The translations under genes were made by a program, and so were the position numbers. From NCBI RefSeq assembly GCF_003324165.1, contig NW_025407856.1, positions 423,002 to 487,001 on the forward strand: a stretch of DNA of 64,000 nucleotides. Reading direction: 5' to 3'. This document shows, piece after piece, positions 1 to 9,785 of this stretch. Below the pieces are notes generated by a model. The model saw only the letters and a program-made list of their open reading frames with translations. It did no database searches and was not told where the DNA came from. Source of the DNA: Naegleria lovaniensis. Its lineage: Eukaryota > Heterolobosea > Eutetramitea > Acrasida > Naegleriidae. How positions within the stretch are numbered: position 1 is the stretch's first letter; each line of letters begins with the position of its first letter.

Positions 1-250
1 AGGTCTCTTGGGCACTGTGTTGGGTTTCATTACTGGTTCAAACGCAAAGGAAGAAGAAAAATAATTCGTGCAATAAAAATTTAAGTGATGTTAAATTAAT
101 TGCATTGTGAGAAGTATTATTAAATTTACAATATTTGAAAATAAATTAATTTGTTGAAATAAATAGTTCAATAGTTCCAGGTTAATTTTGTACGATAGTA
201 TGAGGATATCATGACTCATCAAATAATTCTTAATAATACTAATAAGAATC

Positions 251-1378
251 TTATTTCACTGTCTCCATTTTCGAATGTTCATGATGTTCATTGTCATGTT
301 CGCTGTAAGAATAGATTTTTGCAAATGATTTAGCAGTCTTGAAATTAATGTGTTCATTGCTGTGGTCTTTTCCCCAATAAATTTTCGAACATCCTGAGCA
401 TCTATAAAAGCTAGAATAAAGATTATAAACACTAGGATAGACAAGGTTCTTAATAGACTCTTTTTCAACTTGATAAATAGAATGGTTACATTGAATGCAT
501 ATTGTAAATATTCGGTCCTCTTCAAATTCAATTTTGAAAAAGTTGACAACCTCATTAATCATGTCACGAAAGTTACGGCCTTTCACGAAATAATAGACAT
601 ATCCATCGGTTGGATATGAATCATCATCTGCATTATTTTCGTCTTGATCTTCTTCGTCAATTTCTTCAAATTCCTCAAAATCTTCTCTGTTAAATTCGAG
701 ACCTTGTTCTCTGTAAATTTGCTCCAATTCTTGCATTTCTCTTTCATGATCACGAGAAACGTCTCCTTTCAAAGCATCTGATTTCTCCTCTTGTTGTTGA
801 TTCAATAATTTCCTTTCTTGGTACTTTTTCTTTTTCAATTCATTTTCTTTCCTTTGATAACCTAGTTGATTAATCAAGGTTCTATTTTTGGTTAATATTA
901 TTCTATTCTCTGTTCGAGCAATGTACAACATGTAGTTAGTATTCATGTTAGCATCATAATAAGCATCTCCTCCCATCATTCTAATGTGCTTTGCAACTCT
1001 TCCTAATGTTGCATCACACACAAATTTCAATTCAATTCCCTTTTTTCGGAGAATACTCTCAGGTACATAATATTCATCAAACTTTTGTGGCTTTTTCACT
1101 CTCTTCTTTGAAATTTCTGAGGAATGTGTTGAATCCATGGAGGTTGATGATGATGATGAAGAGGTTTTCAGTTGTTCTTCATCTGTAATCTTTTGATGGA
1201 TAATGTTGTTGTTATTATTATTATTATTGGTTTGATGTTCTTCTTCATCGGAATGAAAACCGTTGATTCCGTTTGTGGTCCGAGAGGTTGCAGTGGTTGA
1301 TCTACTCGCATTGTCATCTTTGCAGGTTGATTCACGGTCGTTGCTGCGATCATGATCGTTCGTTATTGATTCCACCAT
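251..1378 (-). CDS. Mut7-C RNase-domain protein
   Basis: Intronless 375-aa ORF. Residues about 1-105 are low complexity (poly-Asn, poly-Ser, basic patch). A Mut7-C (DUF82) domain follows: LKFVCDATLGRVAKHIRMMG with the conserved early Asp and the LGRVAK helix, then a segment ending NRIILTKNR. This PIN-like fold cleaves RNA in known relatives. An acidic Glu/Asp and coiled-coil insert (about 180-260) splits the domain. The end carries a zinc ribbon with two CxxC pairs (CIQC and CSGC) and the family ending IYWGKDH. In animals the domain is the C-terminal part of EXD3/mut-7, but here no 3'-5' exonuclease domain precedes it. The ATG is directly preceded by seven A residues on the coding strand, as in many genes here. 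Domain call is firm; substrate is unknown. Confidence 0.85.
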   Translation of the reverse strand: MVESITNDHDRSNDRESTCKDDNASRSTTATSRTTNGINGFHSDEEEHQTNNNNNNNNIIHQKITDEEQLKTSSSSSSTSMDSTHSSEISKKRVKKPQKFDEYYVPESILRKKGIELKFVCDATLGRVAKHIRMMGGDAYYDANMNTNYMLYIARTENRIILTKNRTLINQLGYQRKENELKKKKYQERKLLNQQQEEKSDALKGDVSRDHEREMQELEQIYREQGLEFNREDFEEFEEIDEEDQDENNADDDSYPTDGYVYYFVKGRNFRDMINEVVNFFKIEFEEDRIFTICIQCNHSIYQVEKESIKNLVYPSVYNLYSSFYRCSGCSKIYWGKDHSNEHINFKTAKSFAKIYSYSEHDNEHHEHSKMETVK

Positions 1379-1538
1379 TTTTTTTAAATTATATTTGATT
1401 AAACATTATTATCCAAAGAGTTCAACTACCATTTTGCATTCTCTATATCCCGAACCCTCGCTATGAATACTTTTTCGTGGATCTATGTTGCAATTAAACT
1501 GCGCAATTCTTGGATTCAATAATTTAATTCACAAAAAA

Positions 1539-2753
1539 ATGTCCTTTCAAACACCGAATGATGATGATGATATGATTGGTCATCGTCCTCTCAACAACAA
1601 CCATCATCCTCACAAACACAGAAAAAGACAGTCGTGTATGATGCTTCTCGGTTATTGGCAAAACCTACAACGTCTGCAACGGCTTCATCATCGGGTGTTG
1701 CATCTGCATCCAATATCACCACAGCTCCCTCATCATCATCACAACCACAAAGGCTTCAATCGATACTTCCTCCGAGAAATATTGATAAACCAACACAACA
1801 TTACAAGACAAGTTCAACTAGTATGAATTTTACACCTAATTTTAAACCTAAACCCATTAAAACGGAAGATTCCTCGAAAGATGATATTAATTTGGATGTT
1901 TTTATGGGACAAGCCTCTAATCAAACTGGAAAACGAAAACCTGCATATAACAAACCAAGTACTAAAGCATAATGAACAAGGCTACTACTTTTAACTTGGT
2001 CACTGGAATTACTCCAAGTTCAAGTTTTTCATCGGGATTTGGTGGAATTGATATTGGTGGCGGCTTTGAACATACATCAACAAGTGGAATGAATCTAACA
2101 GCAAGTGGTTTTGACGCTCCAAAAGAGGACGAAGATGATGATGCCATGATGGAACGAGAATTGAACAGGAGGAAAAATTTATTTAAAGGAATTAAACAAC
2201 CTCCAACTGTTTTACCATTCAACGAGGAGGCCTTCTTGAGGGCAGAGGCACAACGAGCCCAATCCGTGGAGAGACAGGCCATTGAGGATTCTATCGATGA
2301 ACTTCAACAAAGTCTTTTTAAGAGTAATGGTGAGGCACTCATGTCTGAAGATCAATTATTCTTTATTCAACTTCCTTCTAAAATTCCATACATGGATGCA
2401 GCTGAAAGAAAACGACAACAAGCTCAAGAAAAGAAGCTGTATCAACAAGTGTCGACGATGCAGAAAATATTTGGACACAACCCTTTGAAAATACTCTTGC
2501 CAAAGTGCCAAGCGGTCTCGTTGGAGAAATGGTCATTTATAAGAGTGGAAAAGTGAAATTGAAACTAGGAGAAGTAGTGTTAGACGTGTTTCCAGGAAGT
2601 GAATTTAGTTTTCCTGAACATGTTGCCTGTATAGACATTGCAGATAAGGACAAACAAGGTAATTGCCACATTCTTGGAAATATTGCAAAACGATTTTCAT
2701 GCGTACCTGATGTGGATTATTTATTGCACCGAGAAGACACAACCAAGCCCTAA
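1539..2753 (+). CDS. RPC4: RNA polymerase III subunit RPC4, frame broken
   Basis: Homologue of POLR3D/RPC53, which sits with RPC37 on Pol III and acts in initiation and termination. Three reading frames together give the family: a disordered N-terminus (1539-1970), a middle part with FFIQLPSKIPYMD (1972-2455) and the conserved C-terminus containing KVPSGLVGEMVIYKSGKVKL and LDVFPG (2460-2750). Frame changes fall near 1579, 1966 and 2452. Each is repaired by one extra base, the last in an AA run, and none leaves room for an intron. The start is the ATG at 1539, preceded by six A residues. It lies head-to-head with the Mut7-C gene across about 160 bp. Identity is firm; the breaks are more likely sequence errors than decay because the conserved C-terminus is intact. 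Confidence 0.85.
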
Positions 2754-2861
2754 AGTTTATCATGAAAACTACATTCAAATAATTTTAAATTATTTATGAA
2801 AACTTATTTACCTTCAAGAATGAATTTATGATTCCTTTACACAATCCAAATACTTTAAAAA

Positions 2862-3587
2862 ATGTCACCATTCACATTCCTTCTCATTTCCATTCTTTCC
2901 TCTTGCTATCTCTATTACTTAATCGTGGTAAGATTAGAAAGCTTTTCCCCTCGTTCCCGAATTGTTCCGTACAAGGAAGAAGGTTTCTGTGGCATGGATG
3001 GAAAGTATTACAACACGAGTCTCACTGCCGAAGAAGAACAAGCACCAGGTGCTCTCGAATCCTCATTCTCTCTCAACTCCATCATGCACAAAGGACCTTG
3101 CGGAATTTGTTCCAATCCACACGATTACGAAATTTACAAATCCACACGATTGACCTTGACTCGAACGGCAACATTATGTGCCGCTTCGTATTTACTTTTA
3201 GGAGAAACTTCATCTCGACTCTGTATGAAACATTTAACGAATTTAACAGATTCATGTGTCGAGTGTTGGATTTCGAATATTCAATGCACGACTGCACAAT
3301 GTGCTCCGATTTGTGTCAAGTATTTTGTCCAGCACGTGTTATGGAAGAATGTGGTGTCGTCATTCTATGGATTTCAATCGCACGAGAATGTGAAGAAGAA
3401 CAACTTGGAAGAGAATTCGGAACAACAACAATTCGGAAAAACAGTCCAATTGAATCCATGTTATCAATGTGATGAAATTCAATGTGGACCTGCCTTTAAA
3501 AAGTGTTCGGGATTGAATCGAAGAAATGCTGGATTTGTGACAGATATTGACAGACCAGAGGAAGAAATTTGGAAGAGAAATCCATGA
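2862..3587 (+). CDS. Cys-rich secreted or membrane-anchored protein
   Basis: 241 aa. Residues 4-23 form a hydrophobic signal peptide or anchor, followed by a region with about 20 cysteines in short motifs: CGICSNPHDYEIY, TDSCVECW, CTTAQCAPIC, CYQCDEIQCG, KKCSGLNRRNAGFVTDIDRP. No enzyme domain is recognised. The spacing looks like a disulfide-stabilised ectodomain, and the ending GFVTDIDRP looks like a conserved family signature, but I cannot name the family. The ATG follows an A-run (AAAAAATG), which favours it over the ATG at 2828 in another frame. Topology, and whether the N-terminal segment is cleaved, are inferred. Confidence 0.6.
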   Translation: MSPFTFLLISILSSCYLYYLIVVRLESFSPRSRIVPYKEEGFCGMDGKYYNTSLTAEEEQAPGALESSFSLNSIMHKGPCGICSNPHDYEIYKSTRLTLTRTATLCAASYLLLGETSSRLCMKHLTNLTDSCVECWISNIQCTTAQCAPICVKYFVQHVLWKNVVSSFYGFQSHENVKKNNLEENSEQQQFGKTVQLNPCYQCDEIQCGPAFKKCSGLNRRNAGFVTDIDRPEEEIWKRNP

Positions 3588-3771
3588 TGATGATGATGAA
3601 TTAATTTATTCATTTATTTATGCAATGATCCAAAAAGGTGTGCCATTATGAATACAAGTGGACCACTCATGACGATTGATTTTTTGTTGTTGATGATTAA
3701 ATCATTTGATGGAATGAAATTGCGCCAAAAATTTACAATAATGAAATAGTTGAAAAAAATTTTGGACTCAC

Positions 3772-5667
3772 ATGTCGTCGTTAACGGCACAAGTTGTGGT
3801 TTTGAAAGAGGAAGAGGAGGAACACTTCTCAGATTCTCGGATCGTTGAATCATCATCTACTACTCTTGTGGGAGAAGTTACAGATGAAAAGAAACAATCG
3901 GAGGATCCGTTGGAATTGTTGATATTTGAAAAAGTACAAACTCACGGAGATTGTAAGCGAGGATTTACCTATTCCTTACTCAAGGAAGAGGAGAATGATT
4001 TCAAAGCAGCGGAAGTGGCTCGCAAGATCAGAATGGTGTCTTTGGACTTGCCGAGTTCCGAAATGAGCAACAAACCCTCTCGAGGAAAATGGCAATTGGA
4101 TGTTTACAAATTACCATGGTCTGAAAAACAAGTGCCCCAACGAAAATTATATGATCCTGAATATCAAATATCATTTCCACTAGCTCCTGTAAATATGTCA
4201 TCATGCTGTTCTGAACTATTGTCTCCACAAAATATCCTTAAAATTGAATCAAGTCACAATCATTGTTTACTTCTTACAAGTAAGTACCCAGCAACATAAC
4301 TTTTAATAATATTAATAATTTTGTATTCAATTTTCAAAGAGGATGGAGTTGTTTACAGTATGGGTGATTCAGAATTTGGTAAACTTGGAAATGGTTATGA
4401 GCCACAACAAACAAACAATCATCCATTTATAAGAAAACCCATCTTGTTGATGGATAATGCTATAGATATTGCAGTCGGAAAAAATCATTCTGTCATTGTC
4501 ACTAACGAAGGAAACGTTCATACATTTGGTTGTGGAAAATATGGTCAACTTGGACATGGCTCTGTTAAGAATGAGAATGTGCCGAGAGTTATTGACGATT
4601 TTATCACCAGAGATATCAAAGTGATTTCAGCCTCTTGCGGTGACAATCATACTCTTTGCTTAACCAGTACAGGCCTTGTTTATGGATTTGGATCTGGCAG
4701 CTCTGGCCAACTTGGAATATTGAGCTTTCTAGATAGAAACCATGATTTACAAATCCATGAAAAAGCTCAATTAACGTACGTTTGCTCGCCCAGATTGGTG
4801 CAAGTCATGAGGCCAGTACAACAAGAAACTGAGGAATATCGTCGATTAAGAACAAAGAAAACCTTCGTTGAGATGGACAAAATTTGTTGTGGCGCTGATT
4901 ACTCTGCATTCTTAACCAAACAAGGTCAATTATGGCTTTGTGGAAACGGATTGACTGGAGTCATTTGTAATGGAACGTTTGTCGCCAACAATTTCGAGCC
5001 CACTGAAAGTCAGTTTCTTGCACCATCTCCAAGAACAGAATCCTCCATTGTCACACAAATTAACCTTGCATCAGGCTCTTCCGATCCCAATACACTGGAC
5101 GTGAATGTTGACATGACGCTTGATGTAAAGATGGTTCAACCACCCATTCCTAAATTTCTACCTTACTGTCATGAAAAACCACAATCCACAGTACGAACCA
5201 CTCCTGTCAGTAGAGCTTCGAGTTCGGCGCATTGGCAAAAATACTTTCCCTCACATCAACAGAAAGCAGAAGGACAAACCATCAAATTTATTGACATTTC
5301 TTGTGGAAAGAGTCACATCTTTTGTTTGGCAAGAGATCAAAGAGTTTTTGCAGCAGGGCTCAACTTTAATGGTCAACTAGGTATTGGTTCCAGAACGTCT
5401 CAGTGTCGACTGGTGGATGTCACTCCTCATTTACCTCACCAATTGAAAGTAGAAGGAATACAACAGATTGTTTGTGGACCTGATTTTACCATCCTCATAA
5501 GTGCTTTAGGAACTGCATTTTGTTCTGGAAGATTCCCTGGTAACACTGAAGACTCACTGAAGTTTGTTCAAGTCACAAGTTTGAGCGATTTGAATTGGTC
5601 TGTCGAGAAGGTATTTTCGAAAAGCTATTCCCAAGTGTTCGCATTGTGTAAGAAGAGAACTGAGTAG
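3772..5667 (+). CDS. RCC1-repeat protein
   Basis: Two exons (3772-4279, 4340-5667) and a 60-nt intron beginning GTAAGT and ending TTTCAAAG give 611 aa. Splicing joins two halves of one RCC1 repeat: HNHCLLLTKDGVVYSMGDSE. Further blades read SVIVTNEGNVHTFGCGKYGQ, HTLCLTSTGLVYGFGSGSSG, SAFLTKQGQLWLCGNG and HIFCLARDQRVFAAGLNFNG, each followed by QLG or similar, so a 5-7-blade propeller is expected. The first 150 residues are charged and non-propeller. RCC1-like propellers act as GEFs or protein-binding platforms; no BTB, FYVE or kinase domain is attached, so the role is open. It is the most complete of three RCC1-like genes in this window. Confidence 0.85.
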
Positions 5668-5892
5668 TTTGGCAACAACCATTTTCACAACCTGAATTCT
5701 GTTCGTAGGACATAATGTTGAAACTTTCTAGAAACAATTGCTCATGGACGTCGCTATGAGGATGCTTTATTGAATTCTTAAAAGTGAAAGATTCACTTTC
5801 ACAACGTCAATTTTCTGCTGCAACCCTCTGTGACAGCTTTCACCTCTGCACACCATCTGTTGTTCAAAACCTAAAGATTTATCAAAATGTTT

Positions 5893-7848
5893 TTACTTAA
5901 CACACTTGATCATGAAATTTATATTGACAAACGGTTGCATATTTTCATGTGCTTGATCACCTCCTTCTGTAGCAACAGTATGGGTATGAGGTTGATGATT
6001 GCCACCAGTATCCACACCAGTATCATACGCCAAGGCACCTTGTCCATCACCGGTGTAAGTGGTTCGAATTCCATTACCACCATGATTGAAGTTAGCAACC
6101 GCGTGTTGTCTATGAGTATGCCCATTACTTTCATTTCCAGTGTTTCCACTGTGAGCATGCTTTGGCATGTGTTGGATGAATAATTGCACTGCTTCCGTAC
6201 CTCCTTTGTGACCTAACTTGCGATCTGTCAGACCTGATCCTTGTCCAGCACCCACTGGAACTCTCCCTCGTAAGTCAGGAAGAGCAAAATTTAAAACACC
6301 ATCTCCTCCAAAGGTCGTACCAATGACTGCAAACAGATCTGGATAGGAGGAGCAACTCAATACTGAACCATCACACCATTTCCAACCCTCTGGTTCGACA
6401 TGGCCTGAAAATAGTTTGATAGCCCCGATAGGAACATTCAATCGAAGTTGGTGTTTCAGCTCCTTCTCAACTTTCGCTAGTTGCTGGAATAATTGCTCAA
6501 CCAAACCGTAAATGACCACATGATTTGTGTCTTTCATCAATAACTTGGTCACTATTTCATTAGGTGAAATTTGGCTTAACACATCGCTTGTGTTCAATTT
6601 GTAGATTAATTTTTCACCTCCTTCAAACAATTTTCTCTTGCGGTACGTTAAGGAAACAAAGTTCACCAATGATGATTTTTGAAGTCTTTGCAAAGCAATC
6701 GATTTTGGAACTATTTTCTCACCCTCAAACTCAAATCTCACTTTTTTCTCCATAAGAGTATTCAGTTCATTCAATTGCTCGTTCAAACTCTTATCACTGT
6801 TGGCCCAAGATTTGGATTGTTCCATGGCCATAGATGCATCTACACTTGTAAGACCACATCCAACGCTCACCTCAGCGTCGAAACTGGAATGCTCAGTTCC
6901 ACTATTCTGATTCTCTAAATTGACCTTAATGTAATCATGTGTGTCACGCTTCTCTCGAGTAAAAGTTCGTTCCAAGGACTTGCGAATGGTGTCAGCTGTA
7001 AAATCGCCCTTCACATTGAGTCCATACTTGCTCAAGCTCAAAAGGCCCAATTCTGTAAAATCTGTCTGGATCTGATTTTGAAAATTGGTCATTCCTATCA
7101 AATGTTGAAGGAATTCTTTTTCAAACTCTTTGGCGTCCAAACAATTGTACTCTTCCAAGATGGTCAAACTGTGGAACAGTCGATGTGAAATTTCACTCAT
7201 TTGATTTCGAGTGACTAACACTTCTTGACCTTTTCCAAAAACGTCATCCATTAAAGTGGTAATGGCAGAGTTGTCACTGGTCATTTGAACGGATTGCTCT
7301 TTTACCCTTGTTCCGTTGAACGCAACGAATAAGGTCACGCTGATACCGGTAGTATCGAGTACTCTCTTCTCAAGTTCTTCCAATACTACACGATCCATAA
7401 TTGGAAATTCCAATTCACATGGATTGTTTTGAAGCACACTTTGAACTCGACCAGTCAGCACATGCCGAACACCATCAATCTCCAACTCAATCTTTCCAGT
7501 AATTTCATCACAAATAAGAGTTTTGATCTGTTGCGGATCGACAACCTTTCCAACACTGGAAGCACCACTTTCATGAGAAGCTTGAAGTGCAATAACTTTC
7601 TTCTCCTCTTCTGAGAGAGCCATTTTCACATACAGAACGAATTTAAATGGCAATTTTTCCACATGATAGAATGTTTTTTGGGAATGGACTTGGTTGTTCC
7701 ACACAATTTCAGGTTTTCCAAAAGAGTACCATTTCATTTGAGAAACATGGTGTTCCTTCAACGAAGAGTTTTCTGTGGATTCGTAGGCGACAAGAGTAGA
7801 ATTTTGCCAAGGACAGGTCAGAGGTGCTTGAATGGTCACGAGAGGCAT
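5893..7848 (-). CDS. phage tail-collar-domain protein
   Basis: About 650 aa from the ATG at 7848, which follows an A-rich leader; an in-frame ATG at 7893 is possible. The C-terminal 170 residues match the phage tail collar family (PF07484): IPIGAIKLFSGHVEPEGWKW, CDGSVLS, LFAVIGTTFGGDG, FALPDLRGRVPVG and a His/Gly-rich end (HMPKHAHSG, HTHTVATEGG, MQPFVNINFMIK). The first 480 residues are not phage-like and contain coiled-coil-prone stretches (KKVIALQA, LNELNTLMEKKVRFEFEGE). The same domain occurs in scattered eukaryotes, probably by old transfer. Codon use and flanks match the neighbours, so this is a host gene and not a prophage. A surface or adhesion role is possible but unproven. Confidence 0.8.
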   Translation of the reverse strand: MPLVTIQAPLTCPWQNSTLVAYESTENSSLKEHHVSQMKWYSFGKPEIVWNNQVHSQKTFYHVEKLPFKFVLYVKMALSEEEKKVIALQASHESGASSVGKVVDPQQIKTLICDEITGKIELEIDGVRHVLTGRVQSVLQNNPCELEFPIMDRVVLEELEKRVLDTTGISVTLFVAFNGTRVKEQSVQMTSDNSAITTLMDDVFGKGQEVLVTRNQMSEISHRLFHSLTILEEYNCLDAKEFEKEFLQHLIGMTNFQNQIQTDFTELGLLSLSKYGLNVKGDFTADTIRKSLERTFTREKRDTHDYIKVNLENQNSGTEHSSFDAEVSVGCGLTSVDASMAMEQSKSWANSDKSLNEQLNELNTLMEKKVRFEFEGEKIVPKSIALQRLQKSSLVNFVSLTYRKRKLFEGGEKLIYKLNTSDVLSQISPNEIVTKLLMKDTNHVVIYGLVEQLFQQLAKVEKELKHQLRLNVPIGAIKLFSGHVEPEGWKWCDGSVLSCSSYPDLFAVIGTTFGGDGVLNFALPDLRGRVPVGAGQGSGLTDRKLGHKGGTEAVQLFIQHMPKHAHSGNTGNESNGHTHRQHAVANFNHGGNGIRTTYTGDGQGALAYDTGVDTGGNHQPHTHTVATEGGDQAHENMQPFVNINFMIKCVK

Positions 7849-8431
7849 TTTGTTTTTTTTGTGTGCAATGTAATTGTTGTGTGAATTGAGCACTATTTAT
7901 GGAAAAAAGAAGAACGGGGTTACTGTTGAGAAAAATGACATCTTGCTGTTGAACGGTCATTGTTCTCGTTAGTAATCCTCATTAGTAATTATTTTGGGAC
8001 CTTGTTTTGTCATGTATTCTCCCAAAATTTTACGTTTTTTTGATTCAAAGACTGGTGAAATGTCATTTGTTTGAAATATCAAAATCACATTCAGGTTTAA
8101 GGGAGAGTCGTGTGGACGTAACAAAAGGGATCCCTCTTGATAAAATCTTTCAGTAAGGCACAAGACTGCAACTTTGAAGAATTGTAAACTGGTATGGAGT
8201 TACGTTTTAACCTTTTAGATTAAAAATTATGAAATGACATCTTTTTTCTATTATTAAAGAACTACTCCTGTGGTTTACAAGGGTTCGTATGGTGTCTTTG
8301 AAGAGCATTCATGGGTCAGAACTCAACAAGATGATTGACAACTTCAATTAGAGACTCTTTGTTGTAGTACGCTCAAGTCACAAAGGGCGGGTCAATCTGG
8401 TGACCTGTCACTTGCCACGGACAAATCAAGA
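7849..8431. other. intergenic 0.58 kb
   Basis: Head-to-head promoter region for the tail-collar gene (left) and the G-alpha gene (right). A 64-codon minus-strand ORF at 7969-8163 has no recognisable domain and I do not call it. No tRNA or repeat seen. Confidence 0.5.
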
Positions 8432-9702
8432 ATGAAAAAAAGCAGCTCACCACTTCTTAACTTTCAATTCATCACAGGAGTCATTCCATCGGGTTGGAAA
8501 GGAACCAAATCATTGATTCTTCTGGGTACGGGAGAAGGAGGAAAAACCACATTTCAACGCCAAATCTATCATTTGAAAAATCAAGAATTAAATACAAAAG
8601 AAAGACATAAATATGCAGAGACCATACAATACTCGATATTCAATAATTTAAAAACAATTACAGAACATCCATCAGTGGTATTGAACTCGGAATTGAAGAA
8701 ATTGGCCTCGGAATTGGCATCCTTGGTCGATCAATATGTCGATTCTCGATTTGACCATTCCCATCGAGAGAAACTTGTCAATCAAGGACCAATATTCCAA
8801 AAACTCGTTGATCATCACCACGTTCGAGAGGTTATTGAATCTTGTGAATTGTATCCACAACTGCATTTAACTGGAGATTACAAGTATTTCTTTAAACATT
8901 ACACTAGAATTGCATGTAAAGAGTATCAACCAACGTTTGAAGATTTTAAAAGAATGCAACTCAAAACAGTGGGTGTCATTAAAGGAGAGGAAGTGGAATT
9001 TGAAAATTACAAAATTACCATGTAAGTGTGAAAATCATTGGTGACATGATTGTTTTTAATAATAATTGTTGGTGTGGAAACATGAATGACATTATCATGA
9101 CAGAACTGATACTGGAGGTTTGTTTGTATTTTAACAAAATATTATTTGAACATTTAAATACATTTTGACTACGAAATTGTTTCATTAATGAACCACAGGT
9201 CAACGAAATGAAAGAAAAAAGTGGGCAAAGGCACTCTCGCAGCGCACCGATGCAATTTTATTTATGGTTTCAATGAGAGAAGCATTCCAAATGTGTTATG
9301 AAGATCATGAGTTGAATAGGTGTGTTGAAGTGTCAAATATTTAACTTTGTGTTAAAAAATATTATTATACTTACCGATCACAATGATACAAGATCGAAGG
9401 AAACGATTGATTGCTTTCAAGAATTGTTGAGTTTAGAGTATGTCAATAATTGTCCAATCTTTGTGGTGTTTACAAAGACGGATCTATTAGAGGAAGTTTT
9501 GAAGAAGCGAAAGGTGTCATTCAATTCTACATTTCCAGAATATAAGGGTGACAATTATTCTATAGAGGAAATTAAGTCATTCATGAAAGAAAAGTATCAA
9601 TCGTTGGATTCCAACAAACAAATTAAGGGTTTTTTTTTCATTAACACCTTAATCAGTAAGGAGGTTTCTGACACATTACAAAAAGTGTTGGAACAAATTT
9701 AA
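8432..9702 (+). CDS. divergent G-protein alpha subunit
   Basis: Four exons: 8432-9021, 9104-9117 (only 14 nt), 9199-9319 and 9393-9702. Joined they make 344 aa, the usual G-alpha length. P-loop GTGEGGKTT (usual GAGESGKST); helical domain with TGDYKYFFKH; switch I QLKTVGVIKG; switch II ITDTGGQRNERKKW built across the micro-exon; then AILFMVSM, and FTKTDLL in place of NKxD. The catalytic switch I Arg aligns with Gln, while the switch II Gln is kept. The C-terminal TCATDT motif is not recognisable (FINTLISKEV). The N-terminus is short and has no clear Gly-2 myristoylation site. GTP binding is likely; normal hydrolysis is doubtful. All four splice junctions keep frame and use GT/AG. Confidence 0.88.
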
Positions 9703-9785
9703 AAGAGCCTTCAACAATAAATTGAACGGCATTCGTTTGAAACACAATCACTACTAACTTCATCTCATATTAAAGAAACGATTAT

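Noticed and set aside
5893-7848. Prophage or bacterial contamination as the source of the tail-collar gene
   Set aside because: Only one such gene, flanked by intron-bearing eukaryotic genes, with a long non-phage N-terminus.
7969-8163. 64-codon minus-strand ORF upstream of the G-alpha gene
   Set aside because: Hints of coding composition only; no start, splice or domain support.
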